Source: Alitta virens
Taxonomy: Eukaryota > Annelida > Polychaeta > Phyllodocida > Nereididae
Reading direction: 5' to 3'
DNA length: 64,000 nucleotides
NCBI GenBank assembly: GCA_932294295.1
Contig: OW028574.1
Coordinates: forward strand, 29,954,145-30,018,144
Shown here: piece after piece, positions 1-9,764 of the stretch
How positions within the stretch are numbered: the first letter of the stretch is position 1
How the letters are laid out: each line of letters starts with the position of its first letter
Notes under the pieces: generated by a model
Seen by the model: the letters and a program-made list of their open reading frames with translations, nothing else
What the model was told of the DNA's origin: nothing
Database searches by the model: none
Made by a program: the position numbers and the translations under genes

Positions 1-100
1 GATTCTTCTAGATACTCGTAGAACTCAGGGACTGGATGCAAAACCAACAATAGGCGATTACTTTGAATGGGATTCCCACATTCCAATCACCTATGTTGCT
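1..100 (+). CDS. ABCA exon: end of second membrane domain
   Basis: Codons start at base 2 and stay open to the donor GTAAGT at 101 (phase 0). The exon ends in IPITYVA, which continues into [14 protein letters not shown] of the next exon to make the last hydrophobic membrane helix before the ATPase domain. The exon is cut by the window edge. Confidence 0.8.
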
Positions 101-3100
101 GTAAGTATGATGTCAGCTGATATTACAGTTACAAATATAAGGTGCAGTCAACTGTTCTTAATACCACTGTTATTTAGACTGCAGCACAAATAAGAGCAGA
201 TGACATACAATGTCATTATTCATTATTTTAATATTTGCACCTATATCGCTCCATTCCAGCCAATCTTTCACGCCATCTGGATGTACTTCTTGCTTCGTTT
301 TAACGAGATCCATGCTACGGGTGGTGACCCACGGGATGTATTCTGTCTTGGGCAAGGTGACACCTTATCAGGAAAAGTCAAAGAGGAAAATAATGACATT
401 CCTGAGGCGGAGGACAGTGATGTCCGAAGTGAGCGTGAATTAATCTCTCAGTACAATCCATCTACCAATGGACCAGCTCTAGTAGCTAAAGGGTTGCGTA
501 AAGAGTTCACCATAGGCTCTGGAAATAATGTTTGCCAAAAAAAGCAGTCTAGTTTAAAAGTTGCCGTGAGAAACAACAACTTTCAAGTGAACGCTGGTGA
601 AGTTTTCGGCCTCTTGGGACCAAATGGCGCCGGAAAAACCACCACCCTAAATATGGTGATTGCAGAGGAGGGACCAACCTGTGGCAAGGTCGGTGGTGTC
701 TGTAGTTGAATGAATATCAATTAAAAGCCACAGACATGTTGAATATTAAGATTATTGCTATTTTAATGCAGGTATACGTGAATGGAGAAGATGTGCGTTC
801 AAGTCTTGCAGAAGCCTTTAAGGCAATGGGTTACTGTCCACAGCATGACTGCATCTGGCCAACGGTCACCCTTCAGGAACACCTGGAAGCCTATTGCAAA
901 TTCCGAGGCATGCATCCTGCTGACATTCAAGTGGTCATTAACTAGTAAGACTTCAAATTGATTAGTCTTTTAAAACTCTCAGGTTCTGATGTATTATGAA
1001 TCTTATATAAGTAATCTTGAGCACTTGTACAATCGTCAGTTAAATTTACTCGATGCTATGGTAGAACATGACATACTAAGGTAAATTGTATGGAGTATGC
1101 CAATTCCACTGGACGTTCGTTGCCTGAACATGTCATTTGGACTTAGGAGTGGACTTCTAAGTTAAAATAACCATTAACGAGTATCTAGCTTCTTTTTAAA
1201 TTTATAGCTTTTTTTGGCCAAACCATCTATTGTGAAATTACTATTATTATACAGTAAACCTTGCATAAGTTGAATTAAAATGGACCACCTGATTTTGTTC
1301 AAGTTTGGCACATTCTGACTCTTGCAAAGATTCATAAATGAATAGCCAATGGTCCTTCATATTTGGTTCAAGTTGTGCACAAGATTCGACTTCAACTAAT
1401 TCAACTTATGCAAGACGTATTGTAGTGCTTTTGTCCTTGCATTAACAATTGGAAAATTTGAAGGAATGAATATGACATTCACTCCAGTATAACATTTCAT
1501 GGCTTATTTGCAGTCTTTTGGGTGCCCTGCACATAAGGGAGCATGCTGAAAAGAGGGCCGAGTCCTTATCTGGTGGAACCAAGAGGAAGGTAAGGTCACT
1601 TGTGTTCTCCATCAGCTGCATTATCAGCAATAGTGATGGCTAAGGAAAATTAAAAAATTTATCTGTGAACAGAAGAAAAGAATGTGTGTTATTAGTAATT
1701 CTGTACAGACTGTTCAGTCTTGTGGTCAGTTTGATTAATTCGAGACTAGCATAATTATGGGCTTCTTCTTACTACAGTACCAGAGAGAGCCAACAGCAAG
1801 ATGATCCAACCATTGTTATGACAACATCATAATTCATATAATAAAGTCTTTCAATTGAATTGAAAATAATCTATTTGGCTCTTCATAATTTTACAGCTTT
1901 ACTACATCAGGATAATATGGCTTTCTGAAATATGAATTGTATTATTGTAATTGTATAATTAGATAACGATTGTCAGGATGGAGAATCGAAAACAATCAGT
2001 GGGTTGTGTTTGGGGGCCCCTTTGAATTAGGACAATACTAGAAGATATTAGATAAATTAGAAATTAGTGCAGTTGATGATGTCGCATTTAGATGTCATGA
2101 TCAAATGATGGTTGGACTGTTTGCCCGTGTGAATTATAAGATACCATTGCTTGTTGCAGCTCAGTTACGCCATCAGTATGCTAGGGGCACCAAAGGTTGT
2201 TCTAATGGATGAACCCTCCACAGGAATGGATCCACGCTCTAAAAGATTTCTCTGGTAAGTCTTTATGTATTATGTAGGTGTAATGCCTAGTTGCAAAATT
2301 AAATGGTCTAAGTCAGACTGAGTTATCTTCCTGTTAATTCTACTAAATTATTAAACCTCTGTCAGTCCATTATTGACAGTCAGACCTTCTTCAATTACTC
2401 GGCAACTTCAAGGCCTAGAGAGACAAATGATGGCTCATTTTGCAGGATTTTACAGTGGCATTGTGGTCGAATTATTCTGTGCCTGTGTTTTGACCAGTTC
2501 CCAAAATATCCATAGGATTATATCCATAGGAAAATATCCATAGGATTATTAACATTCGGAAAAAAACAGGCTGTACTGCTGAAAATATTACATGAAGCAA
2601 CAAAAATATGCAATGAAAAACACGATACTTACATGGCCAAATGAGCTACGTGCGTTTTCCATGAGAAGGATAAACGCATGGAAAACGCATGGTTTTTAGC
2701 TAATTATAATGAGGCAAAAACCATGCGTTTATCCAAATGCATGGAAAACGCACGTGGCATATTTGGCCATGTAGGCTTGTGTTCCATGGTGATGTCATTA
2801 TATTGTGTCATTACATTGTGCATCACCTTGCGGATAATGTAGGGGCAGTTTTAATCTCATGTCAGTCAACAACTGTCAATGGTTCATTGGACAAAGTGGG
2901 TTAGATGTTGTGAAGAACAATAACTCAGTTTTTTTTTTTTTTTAGTTTATTGATCAAAGTATGTGAAATTAAATTGACAGATATGATACAGGACAGTTTA
3001 AGAAAGAATTATACAATGATAGCACACACAATCAGGGCAGTGTTGGTATATAGTAAACAATTCATGTCATGTACTTACATAAATCTGATCCTCTGTGTAA

Positions 3101-5900
3101 TTAAACATTTATGTGACCATCATCAGATTCAAATGTAAAATGTATGACTAGTATTTAACAATTTTTCATGTGGTTCGAGTACATTAAACATTCATCTAAG
3201 GCTTTACTGATCAACTTCTGATACAAAAACAAATCTCACTTAGAAAATGCTCTGAGAAATTATTTTTAAATGAAGATTAAATTATATTGTGTTACAAAAG
3301 ATCATGTTCATTTGGTAATTTTCTTGCAGGGATACAATTTCTGCCAGCTTTGAAGGCTCAGACAGAGGTGCAATTCTGACAACACATTACATGGAAGAGG
3401 CGGATGCCCTTTGTTCTAGAATTGGCATTATGATCAATGGAGAAATGCAGTAAGTATCATTTATCAAAAAGTTTGATGGCTTAGTGTTCAAGGTGTTGGC
3501 AGTACCTCTAAGGTCCTGTGTTTGATTCCTGACTGGTTTAGTGTCTAATAGGTCATCGCAACTGGTCATTATCATGTTTAAAATGAAGATATAGGGCATG
3601 ACAGCCATGTGTGATTTGACACCAAGGTCAATTGTGGACATCTGATGACGGCATCTGTTGAATGGAGACATATGCATGCACCGAACCACTCATGACTTGC
3701 ATGCCCTTTTACAATATGATTCTGAGCTAGGACGTCTAAATCGCTGTTTTCTTTATTGTCCAAAAGATGATGCTGTAAACATGCAGCGGACTGCCCTTTG
3801 GTGCAAGGAAAAATTCTGTAGACAAGGTTTGGGAATCACCGGGGATTGTAGACTATTTTTGTCTGTTATGATGCCAGAGTTGATGCAAGCACTGATAATA
3901 TCTTAAATTGAATATGCTATTAAGTGTGTAGGACCAGATGCTCAAATGAAAATAATTTCTGAAACTGACCGTAAAATTCAGTCTACACATTTGCCATTTG
4001 AGTAACCTCACTATTATGGCCGCATCATTATTGCAACCACTATGATATAGATTCAAGAGATAGAGAAGTTTGATGAACCAAGAGATAGAGAAACTTAATT
4101 CATAACAATGTTATCACTGTGTAATCTACATGAATATGATATCCTTCCTAGGTGCCTTGGATCATCGCAACACTTGAAGAACAAGTATGGTAGTGGGTAC
4201 ATGCTTGAAGTTAAAGGTGTGAGTGAAGGTGACATGAACCAACAGGAACAAATGATGGAAAACATTGATGCCTTCATTACACAGCGATTCCCTAATGCCA
4301 CTTGTACTGAATGGTTTGGGGAACGGGCAATTTACAAGGTGCCTCGGGAGGACATCACTTCCCTCGGAATGGCCTTTGCAAGTCTTGAATCAGGTATAAG
4401 AGAGTTTGAAATAAGAATTCAATAACTGTGACTGGTGGTGCTGTGTCTATTGTGTATTAGATATTCGAATGTTGGGCATCCAAATTATGTAAAAGAAATT
4501 AAGGAGTGTCCATTATGAAGATAATTTTGAAAATGATGTTACAATAGCTGCAAAAGTATTGACATTTTCTCTATTTTTACCATGATTATACTTTATATTA
4601 TTAAATAGTTATATCCGGAATAGAAGGGATGAGGGAGTTAGTTAATTAACCCTCAACGTATGAGAGATATAACTTATGGAAACTTCATGAGACTGATTTA
4701 CAATAATTTGATTGCTTGATTTGTAATGTAAGTAGTTCAGCAGTGCCACTGTTTGTGCTTACAAGGGAGATAATTTAACATTTTTAACAACACATAGCCA
4801 TATCTTCAATGGTCACTAAAAGTGAAATTTTCGTCAGTTATTTCCCTTCTCAGACAATACAATAGAAAAGGTCATGTGGTGGAGTATAATAACAATTTCT
4901 GAAATGTATGTTTTTGTGTTTGTAGGAAAACAACAATGCAACATTGAGGAGTACAGTCTCAGCCAGGAAAGCTTGGAGCAGGTAAATCAAACACATTCAC
5001 TTGCATGTAAATGGCCATGGCTGCAACAAATGCTGTAAAATTGGGAAAATAGTTAACCAATATAATGAAGTGGACAGAGTGTATGACAGTCATTCCAATG
5101 GTGGATTTTCACGGAAGGTTTGCTATATTTCAACCAGGTGGCTAAAACAGAATACTGCAATTATTTTGGCTGAAAAAGTTCCCGCTCTTGATTGTGATTG
5201 GCTGAAGCAAAGGGCATCCTAGCAGCAGTATTTTTAGTGCATTTAAATGTATATTTGACATCTTATCATTCAATTGATTTTCACTTTTTCCCTGAGAAAA
5301 TTATTTATGGAATCAGGTAGTTATGATCTACTATGTCTGAAAAGCAAAACAAGTAATAAAAGGGATGAAAGATTTATGTCCTTCTGAATTCAAGGCTGCT
5401 CAGTGAAAAGACTCCATTGGTAATACGCTGCTCTGTAATTCCATTTAAACATTATTGTTAAAGTTCAAAGAAGTTCATAAATAAGGGAATTAATGTTTAA
5501 ACTGACTGCAGCCTACCCATTTACATCATTATGAGGGAAAATTGACAAGATGACAGGCAAAATTGCATTTGTTCTACCAAGATGCATATTTGGCATGTAC
5601 AACAATTAAAACAGTGACATGTCCAAAGTACATAAACTTGCAGGCAAATCTGCAGTGCAACAATTTTCTGCATCCTGAATGCAGTTGTGAAGCAGCAGTG
5701 AGCAGCAAGCTTTTTCTTACAGCAGTGATGCATTTGATTTTCTGAATAACTTTCAGGTTTTCCTTCAATTTGCACGTAACCAAGTTGAGGAAGGGGCCGA
5801 CAAGCCAAAACCCAATGATACGGGATCTCAGAGAAGTCCAAGACGCGTTGCACCCACTGGTGTGCGTGTTGAGAATCAGGGTGAGGATGATAGAGAATGA
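1..5900 (+). CDS. ABC transporter subfamily A (ABCA5-like), C-terminal part, nine exons
   Basis: Spliced coding region join(1-100, 260-688, 772-944, 1514-1589, 2160-2254, 3330-3449, 4152-4393, 4926-4981, 5757-5900). It gives 477 residues plus a TGA stop with every splice phase matching. It encodes the last membrane helix, the second nucleotide-binding domain and a charged tail of a full-size lipid-type ABC transporter. Seen directly: Walker [12 protein letters not shown]-loop region CPQHD, signature LSGGTKRK, Walker [14 protein letters not shown] and H-loop [10 protein letters not shown]. The C-terminal motif [14 protein letters not shown] is typical of ABCA proteins. The phrase [13 protein letters not shown] and the closing IEEYS.SQ..LEQVF look closest to ABCA5, but other ABCA members are possible. 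The first membrane domain, first ATPase domain and promoter lie left of the window. ABCA proteins move lipids or sterols across membranes; the substrate here cannot be read from sequence. Confidence 0.93.
260..688 (+). CDS. ABCA exon: membrane helix, linker and Walker A
   Basis: The acceptor CATTCCAG precedes 260 and the donor AAG|GTCGGT follows 688; it is phase 0 at both ends (143 codons). It holds the end of the last membrane helix, an acidic linker rich in E, D and S, and the start of NBD2. Walker [11 protein letters not shown] is encoded at 617-646. A reading frame running past the donor to 709 is intron read-through. Confidence 0.9.
772..944 (+). CDS. ABCA exon: Q-loop region of NBD2
   Basis: It is phase 0 at the start and phase 2 at the end, with donor TA|GTAAGA. 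It encodes VYVNGEDV, then [15 protein letters not shown], the Q-loop segment typical of ABCA proteins. The apparent stop TAG at 943-945 is formed by exon plus donor bases and is not in the mRNA. Confidence 0.9.
945..1513 (+). other. ABCA intron carrying a pogo-like MITE
   Basis: The intron runs from GTAAGA to TTTGCAG. Its only recognisable content is the inverted-repeat element at 1252-1422. Confidence 0.8.
1252..1422. mobile_element. pogo/Tc1-type MITE, 171 bp
   Basis: The arms CTTGCATAAGTTGAATT (1260-1276) and AATTCAACTTATGCAAG (1398-1414) are perfect inverted repeats of 17 bp. The outer parts CAGTAAAC and CAATACGT (reverse complement of the right end) extend the pairing with mismatches. 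TA flanks both ends (1250-1251 and 1423-1424), the target duplication expected of Tc1/mariner/pogo elements. There is no coding capacity. Confidence 0.7.
1514..1589 (+). CDS. ABCA exon: ABC signature motif
   Basis: The acceptor TTATTTGCAG precedes 1514 and the donor AAG|GTAAGG follows 1589. Its first base completes the codon left open by the preceding exon. It encodes [14 protein letters not shown] and then the signature LSGGTKRK (LSGG at 1566-1577). Confidence 0.9.
1590..2159 (+). other. ABCA intron, no recognisable content
   Basis: AT-rich intron from GTAAGG to TTGCAG. I see no repeat, exon or RNA gene in it. Confidence 0.7.
2160..2254 (+). CDS. ABCA exon: Walker B
   Basis: The acceptor TTGTTGCAG and donor TG|GTAAGT flank it; it runs from phase 0 to phase 2. 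It encodes [20 protein letters not shown], with the Walker B aspartate and catalytic glutamate at 2208-2213, and then the D-loop TGMDPRSKR. Confidence 0.92.
2255..3329 (+). other. ABCA intron with a foldback element
   Basis: An intron of 1075 bp. It holds a short tandem repeat of TATCCATAGGA around 2508-2550, the hairpin element at 2630-2773, and a T-run at about 2930-2943. The remainder is unremarkable. Confidence 0.75.
2630..2773. mobile_element. Foldback MITE, 144 bp, copy A
   Basis: The two halves are near-complementary. The ends are TACATGGCCAAAT and ATTTGGCCATGTA, and inside, ACGTGCGTTTTCCATG pairs with CATGGAAAACGCACGT. The arms are about 60 bp with a short AT loop. A second copy lies at 30808-30961 in a PPHLN1 intron, so this is a dispersed family. 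If transcribed it would fold into a long hairpin. Confidence 0.85.
3330..3449 (+). CDS. ABCA exon: H-loop
   Basis: The acceptor TTTCTTGCAG and donor CA|GTAAGT flank it; it is phase 2 at both ends. It encodes [18 protein letters not shown], with the switch histidine codon at 3385-3387, followed by IGIMINGEM. Confidence 0.92.
3450..4151 (+). other. ABCA intron with a tRNA-like SINE remnant
   Basis: The 5' part of this intron holds a tRNA-like head at 3474-3545. The open frames around 3570-4060 overlap one another on both strands and match nothing I know. Confidence 0.7.
3474..3545 (+). mobile_element. tRNA-derived SINE head, + strand, diverged
   Basis: TGGCTTAGTGTTCAAGG resembles a Pol III A box and TGTTTGATTCCTG a B box, spaced about 40 bp apart as in a tRNA. 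There is no clean anticodon arm, so this is a SINE relic and not a tRNA gene. The 3' limit is unclear. It is in the sense orientation of its host gene. Confidence 0.5.
4152..4393 (+). CDS. ABCA exon: post-H-loop and regulatory domain
   Basis: The acceptor TTCCTAG and donor CAG|GTATAA flank it. Phase 2 at entry gives [21 protein letters not shown], the usual ABCA continuation after the H-loop. The rest, including [10 protein letters not shown] and YKVPREDI, is the ABCA regulatory domain. Confidence 0.9.
4394..4925 (+). other. ABCA intron with a GTTATA-family repeat
   Basis: Most of this intron is the dispersed repeat at 4608-4893. Confidence 0.7.
4608..4893. mobile_element. GTTATA-ended repeat, 286 bp, copy 1
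   Basis: It starts GTTATATCCGGAATAG and ends GGTGGAGTATAATAAC, which are imperfect inverted ends. Inside are AGGGATGAGGGAGTTAGTTAA and GTCATGTGGTGGAGTATA. Related stretches occur at 18192-18283 and 39377-39641. It is probably a non-autonomous DNA transposon; no coding capacity. Confidence 0.6.
4926..4981 (+). CDS. ABCA exon: C-terminal EEYSLSQ motif
   Basis: This 56-bp exon has acceptor TTTGTAG and donor CAG|GTAAAT. It encodes [19 protein letters not shown], the conserved C-terminal ABCA motif, ending in phase 0. Confidence 0.88.
4982..5756 (+). other. Last ABCA intron
   Basis: An intron of 775 bp from GTAAAT to TTTCAG. Short open frames at 5001-5222 and 5563-5745 show no recognisable domain. 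Confidence 0.7.
5757..5900 (+). CDS. ABCA terminal coding exon and stop
   Basis: The acceptor AACTTTCAG precedes 5757. It encodes [18 protein letters not shown] and then a hydrophilic tail of about 30 residues ending NQGEDDRE, with TGA at 5898-5900. The -strand open frame over this exon is a shadow. Confidence 0.88.
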   Translation, partial: VFLQFARNQVEEGADKPKPNDTGSQRSPRRVAPTGVRVENQGEDDRE

Positions 5901-6525
5901 TCAGTCCCAATGTTCAACATGCTATTAGGGTTCCCACAGTCATGCAAGAAGTTGTCATGGACAGTCATGATATATTTCGAATAGAATTTCAAAATTTGGA
6001 AAAATTATAAAAAAGTTGAGGGGTTTGTATTCAGGAATTATTTTTATCCAGTGAAGTGGTTAAGCAGTTAAAAGTAGTAATTTAGTTCCATTTTTTTTTT
6101 TTTTTTTTATGGTTTGAAATTATATAAATTGCCAGGAAAAGTCATAAAATTTAGTTTCATGATTTATGTGGGAACCCTATAACTATACATATACAGTTGT
6201 GGATGCTGCATGTGCAGATGCTTTTAATCATAAATTTACCTTTATCTCCATTGATTATTTTAAAAGAAATGATGTTATGCAAATTAAGCTTCTGATAATT
6301 AAGAACTGTGCTGTTGATAGCTTGAATAGTGGCCAAATTATATGTATATATGTACATTTTCTCTGCAGAACAATATGAAATGACAAGTTTTTAGCAGATA
6401 AGACCCTATCACTGTATTTTTATAAGGTATGTGCGAAGAAGAACTAATTACTTTTAAATATTTTTGTTTGATGCATGTTAACTTGTGCTTGCCAAATCTA
6501 TTGCATGCTAGTTTGCTGAAATGTA

Positions 6526-6531
6526 AATAAA
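6526..6531 (+). terminator. Proximal poly(A) signal AATAAA for ABCA
   Basis: AATAAA lies about 630 bp after the stop and is followed by the TG-rich stretch ATGTATGTATATAC. This is the simplest end for the transcript. Confidence 0.45.
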
Positions 6532-6693
6532 TGTATGTATATACTTTCCAGTATTTAGGATGGTTGTTACGATATATTTAAATTTTATGAAGTATGTCGG
6601 TATCATGATTAGTCTTTTTTTGTAATTTTCTTTAGATTTTGTAATGTATGTCTGTTCCATGATTGGTATTTTTTTGTACAGTGTACTTTTCAT

Positions 6694-6753
6694 GCTGTTC
6701 CATTTAAAAGTCTAGGGTGGGGGCAGCCACCCCACACTTTTAAATGGAACAGC
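6694..6753. mobile_element. Minimal foldback element, 60 bp
   Basis: GCTGTTCCATTTAAAAGT at the left is matched by ACTTTTAAATGGAACAGC at the right, with GGGTGGGGG and CCACCCC pairing inside. A single copy of this end, GGGCTGTTCCATTTGAAAGT, occurs near 7620 without a partner, which suggests a dispersed terminal repeat family. Confidence 0.65.
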
Positions 6754-7966
6754 CGTAAGGAAATAGTGTGCTTCTTTTAACGTATTCATTGTTGTGGACT
6801 TCCTGGTCATCATCTAGTAATGCCAACATTTTAGTTATAAACTACCCTAAGTAATATCAATCGATTCGTTGAGATTCAGATGGAAATTATTTCTTAATTC
6901 ATCTGTTAGCCTTGTGTGAACATAGCTATAGCTAACACTTTATATTTAATAACAACTTCAACTAATGTTTCAGAATTACTCGATTGATGTCTGGAAAATC
7001 AAACTTCATTTTTCTTGAACTCCTGTGAGGGGACTGTTATTGTAAAATGAAGTAGTATTATTTGTTTCATGAATAGAAACGTTGTTTTATTTTTTTAAAT
7101 AGTCTGTACTGTGCACCATGCAGACACAATATCAGTGGCGCCCCTACATATTACACCAGGGGGGCGTTTGGTCCTTTCTGAAGGTTGCCGTCAGATAAAC
7201 AATTCTCCATGCCAATGTTAATCCTCTGGGGCTTTTCTGAACAGCAGTAAAGAATGCACTAACATCTGCGATGATAGATAGACTTCGTACTTACTCCTAA
7301 AATGCAATCTTGACTTTGCCTGTGATTTCACTATTTCTTATTTTTGTCAGATTTATTTCTACATGGGGTTAGTGCATATATTGTATTTACATATAAGATG
7401 GACAGATGTGACTCTGTAACTGTTGAAAGTATTTGGCTTTCTATACAAATTGAAATTAAACAAATTACATATGGAGATAATGCACAAAATCTGAAATGAG
7501 ACCCAAATTTATAATTGTCGTTTATAAATTATGTGACATAAAACCTTCAAATTTCTCGACTGGTGGTTACTGGGTTGTTACTTAACTAATCATGGTATAA
7601 ATGTTGTGAATTTTTTGGTAGGGCTGTTCCATTTGAAAGTGTGGTGGTGGGGGGGGGGGGGGAGGGGTGGCCCTGAGATTTATAGACACTCCACCCCAGC
7701 TTTTTGTTTAAGACCCCCCCGCCCCGCCCCTCCTTTTTTCTAAAAATATTTAGAAAAAAAAAAAACTTTAATTGGTAGTTTGTGAAGTTGGGTCCAAAAT
7801 GTGGCTCACTTATGAAGTGGTCTTATTCCTTTGATCTTTAGTGCAATTACTTATGTTATTGTATTGGATGTAATAATATTATATTTCTGTATATATATTA
7901 TATACATTAAGTTATTAATTTGTATTGTGATATCACTCTACAGTTATATCTGAACCTCATTGGCAG

Positions 7967-8792
7967 TAGGAGAGAGTGAGGAACAATGAGACTTTTTTTG
8001 TTTTCAATTGTGACAAAAGTTCTAAACTCAGGGCAAAACTGGCTTCCTACCTCAGATGTAGGTAATATAGTTGTACATACTTTCCAGCAGTTTCAGGTTC
8101 CTACCTTGTGCAAGCTTATAGTTATTCAACACAATGTCAATGCAAGTCATTTGTCCCCCACTGGTGGGGTACTGTGAGACAAGCTAAGGGGTACAGTGAG
8201 ACATGGCTTGATTGTACAACAAAAATGCAAAATGTCTCCGAATACCCTCTTTTTAGGTTGCAATTAAGATCCTTTAATTGTCCATTGTTACTGGTCTGAA
8301 GCTCAGCAGGTTATTTTACCAGCAGTCAGAGGAAGATGTAATGATGAAATGGAAAGCCCTTAAGTCCACATGGAAAGCCCTTAAGTCCACACAATGTTAC
8401 GCATATATACCCCATGGCTGGGGTCATTCACTTGGCCTGGCATAGACACTGGGTACAAGGTACCATCAATTCAACATGTCATGCAAGCGACATCTAGCTG
8501 TCATTTCCCATATGAAGAGTTACATTGAATTGACCGTCTCACCCTACTCATGCTTTGTCTCACTTCCCCGTGCTGGTTTTAATATGAGCTTTTAACTTTC
8601 TGAGGTCCATATGGCTACAGCACTGTTAATTAATACCTAGTGCTTTTAATTCTTGCAGTTATTGGAACATTCTGGTGGTTATGTATTGTTGGCATAAATC
8701 CCTAAAGGGCTGTGTCATAACCTTCACTGTGTTGAAACTAGGGGGTTTGTCTCACTGTTCTCCCGTGTCTCAGTGTTCCCCACTCTCCCCTA
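7967..8792. mobile_element. DNA transposon-like element with 26-bp TIRs, about 826 bp
   Basis: The left end 7967-7992 and the reverse complement of 8767-8792 match at 23 of 26 positions (both TAGG.GAGAGTG.GGAACA, then TGAGAC). Inside, GTGAGACA motifs point inward from the left (about 8175 and 8196) and as TGTCTCAC from the right (about 8560 and 8748), forming subterminal inverted arrays. It has no transposase. The target duplication is not clear. Confidence 0.6.
8349..8390. repeat. 21-bp tandem duplication
   Basis: Two exact adjacent copies of ATGGAAAGCCCTTAAGTCCA plus C, inside the 7967-8792 element. Confidence 0.9.
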
Positions 8793-9100
8793 TGCTTAAA
8801 GAATGGCATTCTTGTCTCATTTTGCATTTTTTTAACTGTCTCTAAGAGACATCAGACAAACTTCTAAAATGCTCAAATTAAGCATGATGTAGAGTATTAT
8901 ACTGGTGCTGACTGCAGCATTTGAATTTTCTAATAACTTGCATAATTTTATGTCTAATAATTTTTATCATACATTTAATAATAAATTTACATTGACATAC
9001 TTTTACATCATGAATGTTTCCTTGATATTGTAAATTTTATATTGTGATGTTGTACATTTTAAAATTTAACTGTTGTAAATTTTACTATTTTACGCTGTTA

Positions 9101-9106
9101 AATAAA
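9101..9106 (+). terminator. Distal poly(A) signal AATAAA for ABCA
   Basis: AATAAAGATATTGTAATG is followed about 25 bp later by ATGTGTACTCTTTATG, a GT-rich downstream element. It would give a 3' UTR of about 3.2 kb. Confidence 0.45.
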
Positions 9107-9120
9107 GATATTGTAATGTA

Positions 9121-9764
9121 TAAAATGTGTACTCTTTATGTCTTGTGCACCTAAAAATATAATTTGACATTAATTGCGTCGTATGCTAGAGGCAGCAGGA
9201 GGATGCGCAAGACCTAACAAAAATGCCAATTGTTAAAAGTCTGAAATAAGATTCATGTGCATTTCTGCGAGATGTGCTGTCCCAAAAAAGATCGATAATA
9301 ATAGTCATGTCTCGCTATAACTGACTTCATTATCCGAATGTGCTGTTTGGGACATATAAGCCTGTCTTGCCTTCAGTTAGTTTCATTAAAAACGGCCTAT
9401 CAAATTGAACCTAGACAAAGCTAGAATACTTTGGCTATACGATGCCACCTGCCACTAAATGGAACTGTCTGGCTATAGCTGGCTACTCAAAGCCGGACAG
9501 TATGCTCATGGGTGACATGAATAATTCAATGCTCTGGCTCCGTGAAGAGCACAAACATCTCGCATTTGACATGTACACAGGAGTCACAGTTAAATACTCC
9601 TAAGACTACTCTTCCATGCCTTTTCTCTTTTTATCTGACATTGTCTACTTATATACTGGAATGATGTTGTGTTCCTGATTCTGATTTTGGCTCCCATACA
9701 GCTTGCCAGCTTCCATCTTTGGTAGTCTTCCGAAGAGTTTACAAAGCTTAGCCAAAGATGATGT
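9121..9764. other. Spacer between the two convergent genes
   Basis: About 650 bp lie between the distal ABCA poly(A) signal and the proposed PPHLN1 poly(A) site. It holds a truncated 370-bp-family MITE copy at 9374-9495 and no gene. Confidence 0.5.
9374..9495. mobile_element. TA-flanked MITE family (CAGTTAG), truncated copy 1
   Basis: It begins CAGTTAGTTTCATTAAAAAC and follows copies 2 and 4 for about 120 bp up to GGCTACTCAAAG. The second half is missing. Confidence 0.75.

Larger units (their letters stand above)
5901..9120 (+). other. ABCA 3' UTR and/or downstream spacer
   Basis: No exon follows the stop. Two canonical poly(A) signals occur, at 6526 and 9101. Contents: a T18 run near 6092, a 60-bp foldback at 6694-6753, an inverted CGCCCC/GGGGCG pair at about 7138-7170, a related half terminus at about 7620, a G-run at 7647-7662 and the inverted-repeat element at 7967-8792. 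The true 3' end needs transcript data. Confidence 0.6.

Noticed and set aside
5521..5910. 129-codon - frame over the last ABCA exon
   Set aside because: Antisense shadow of a confirmed exon; no domain or splice support.
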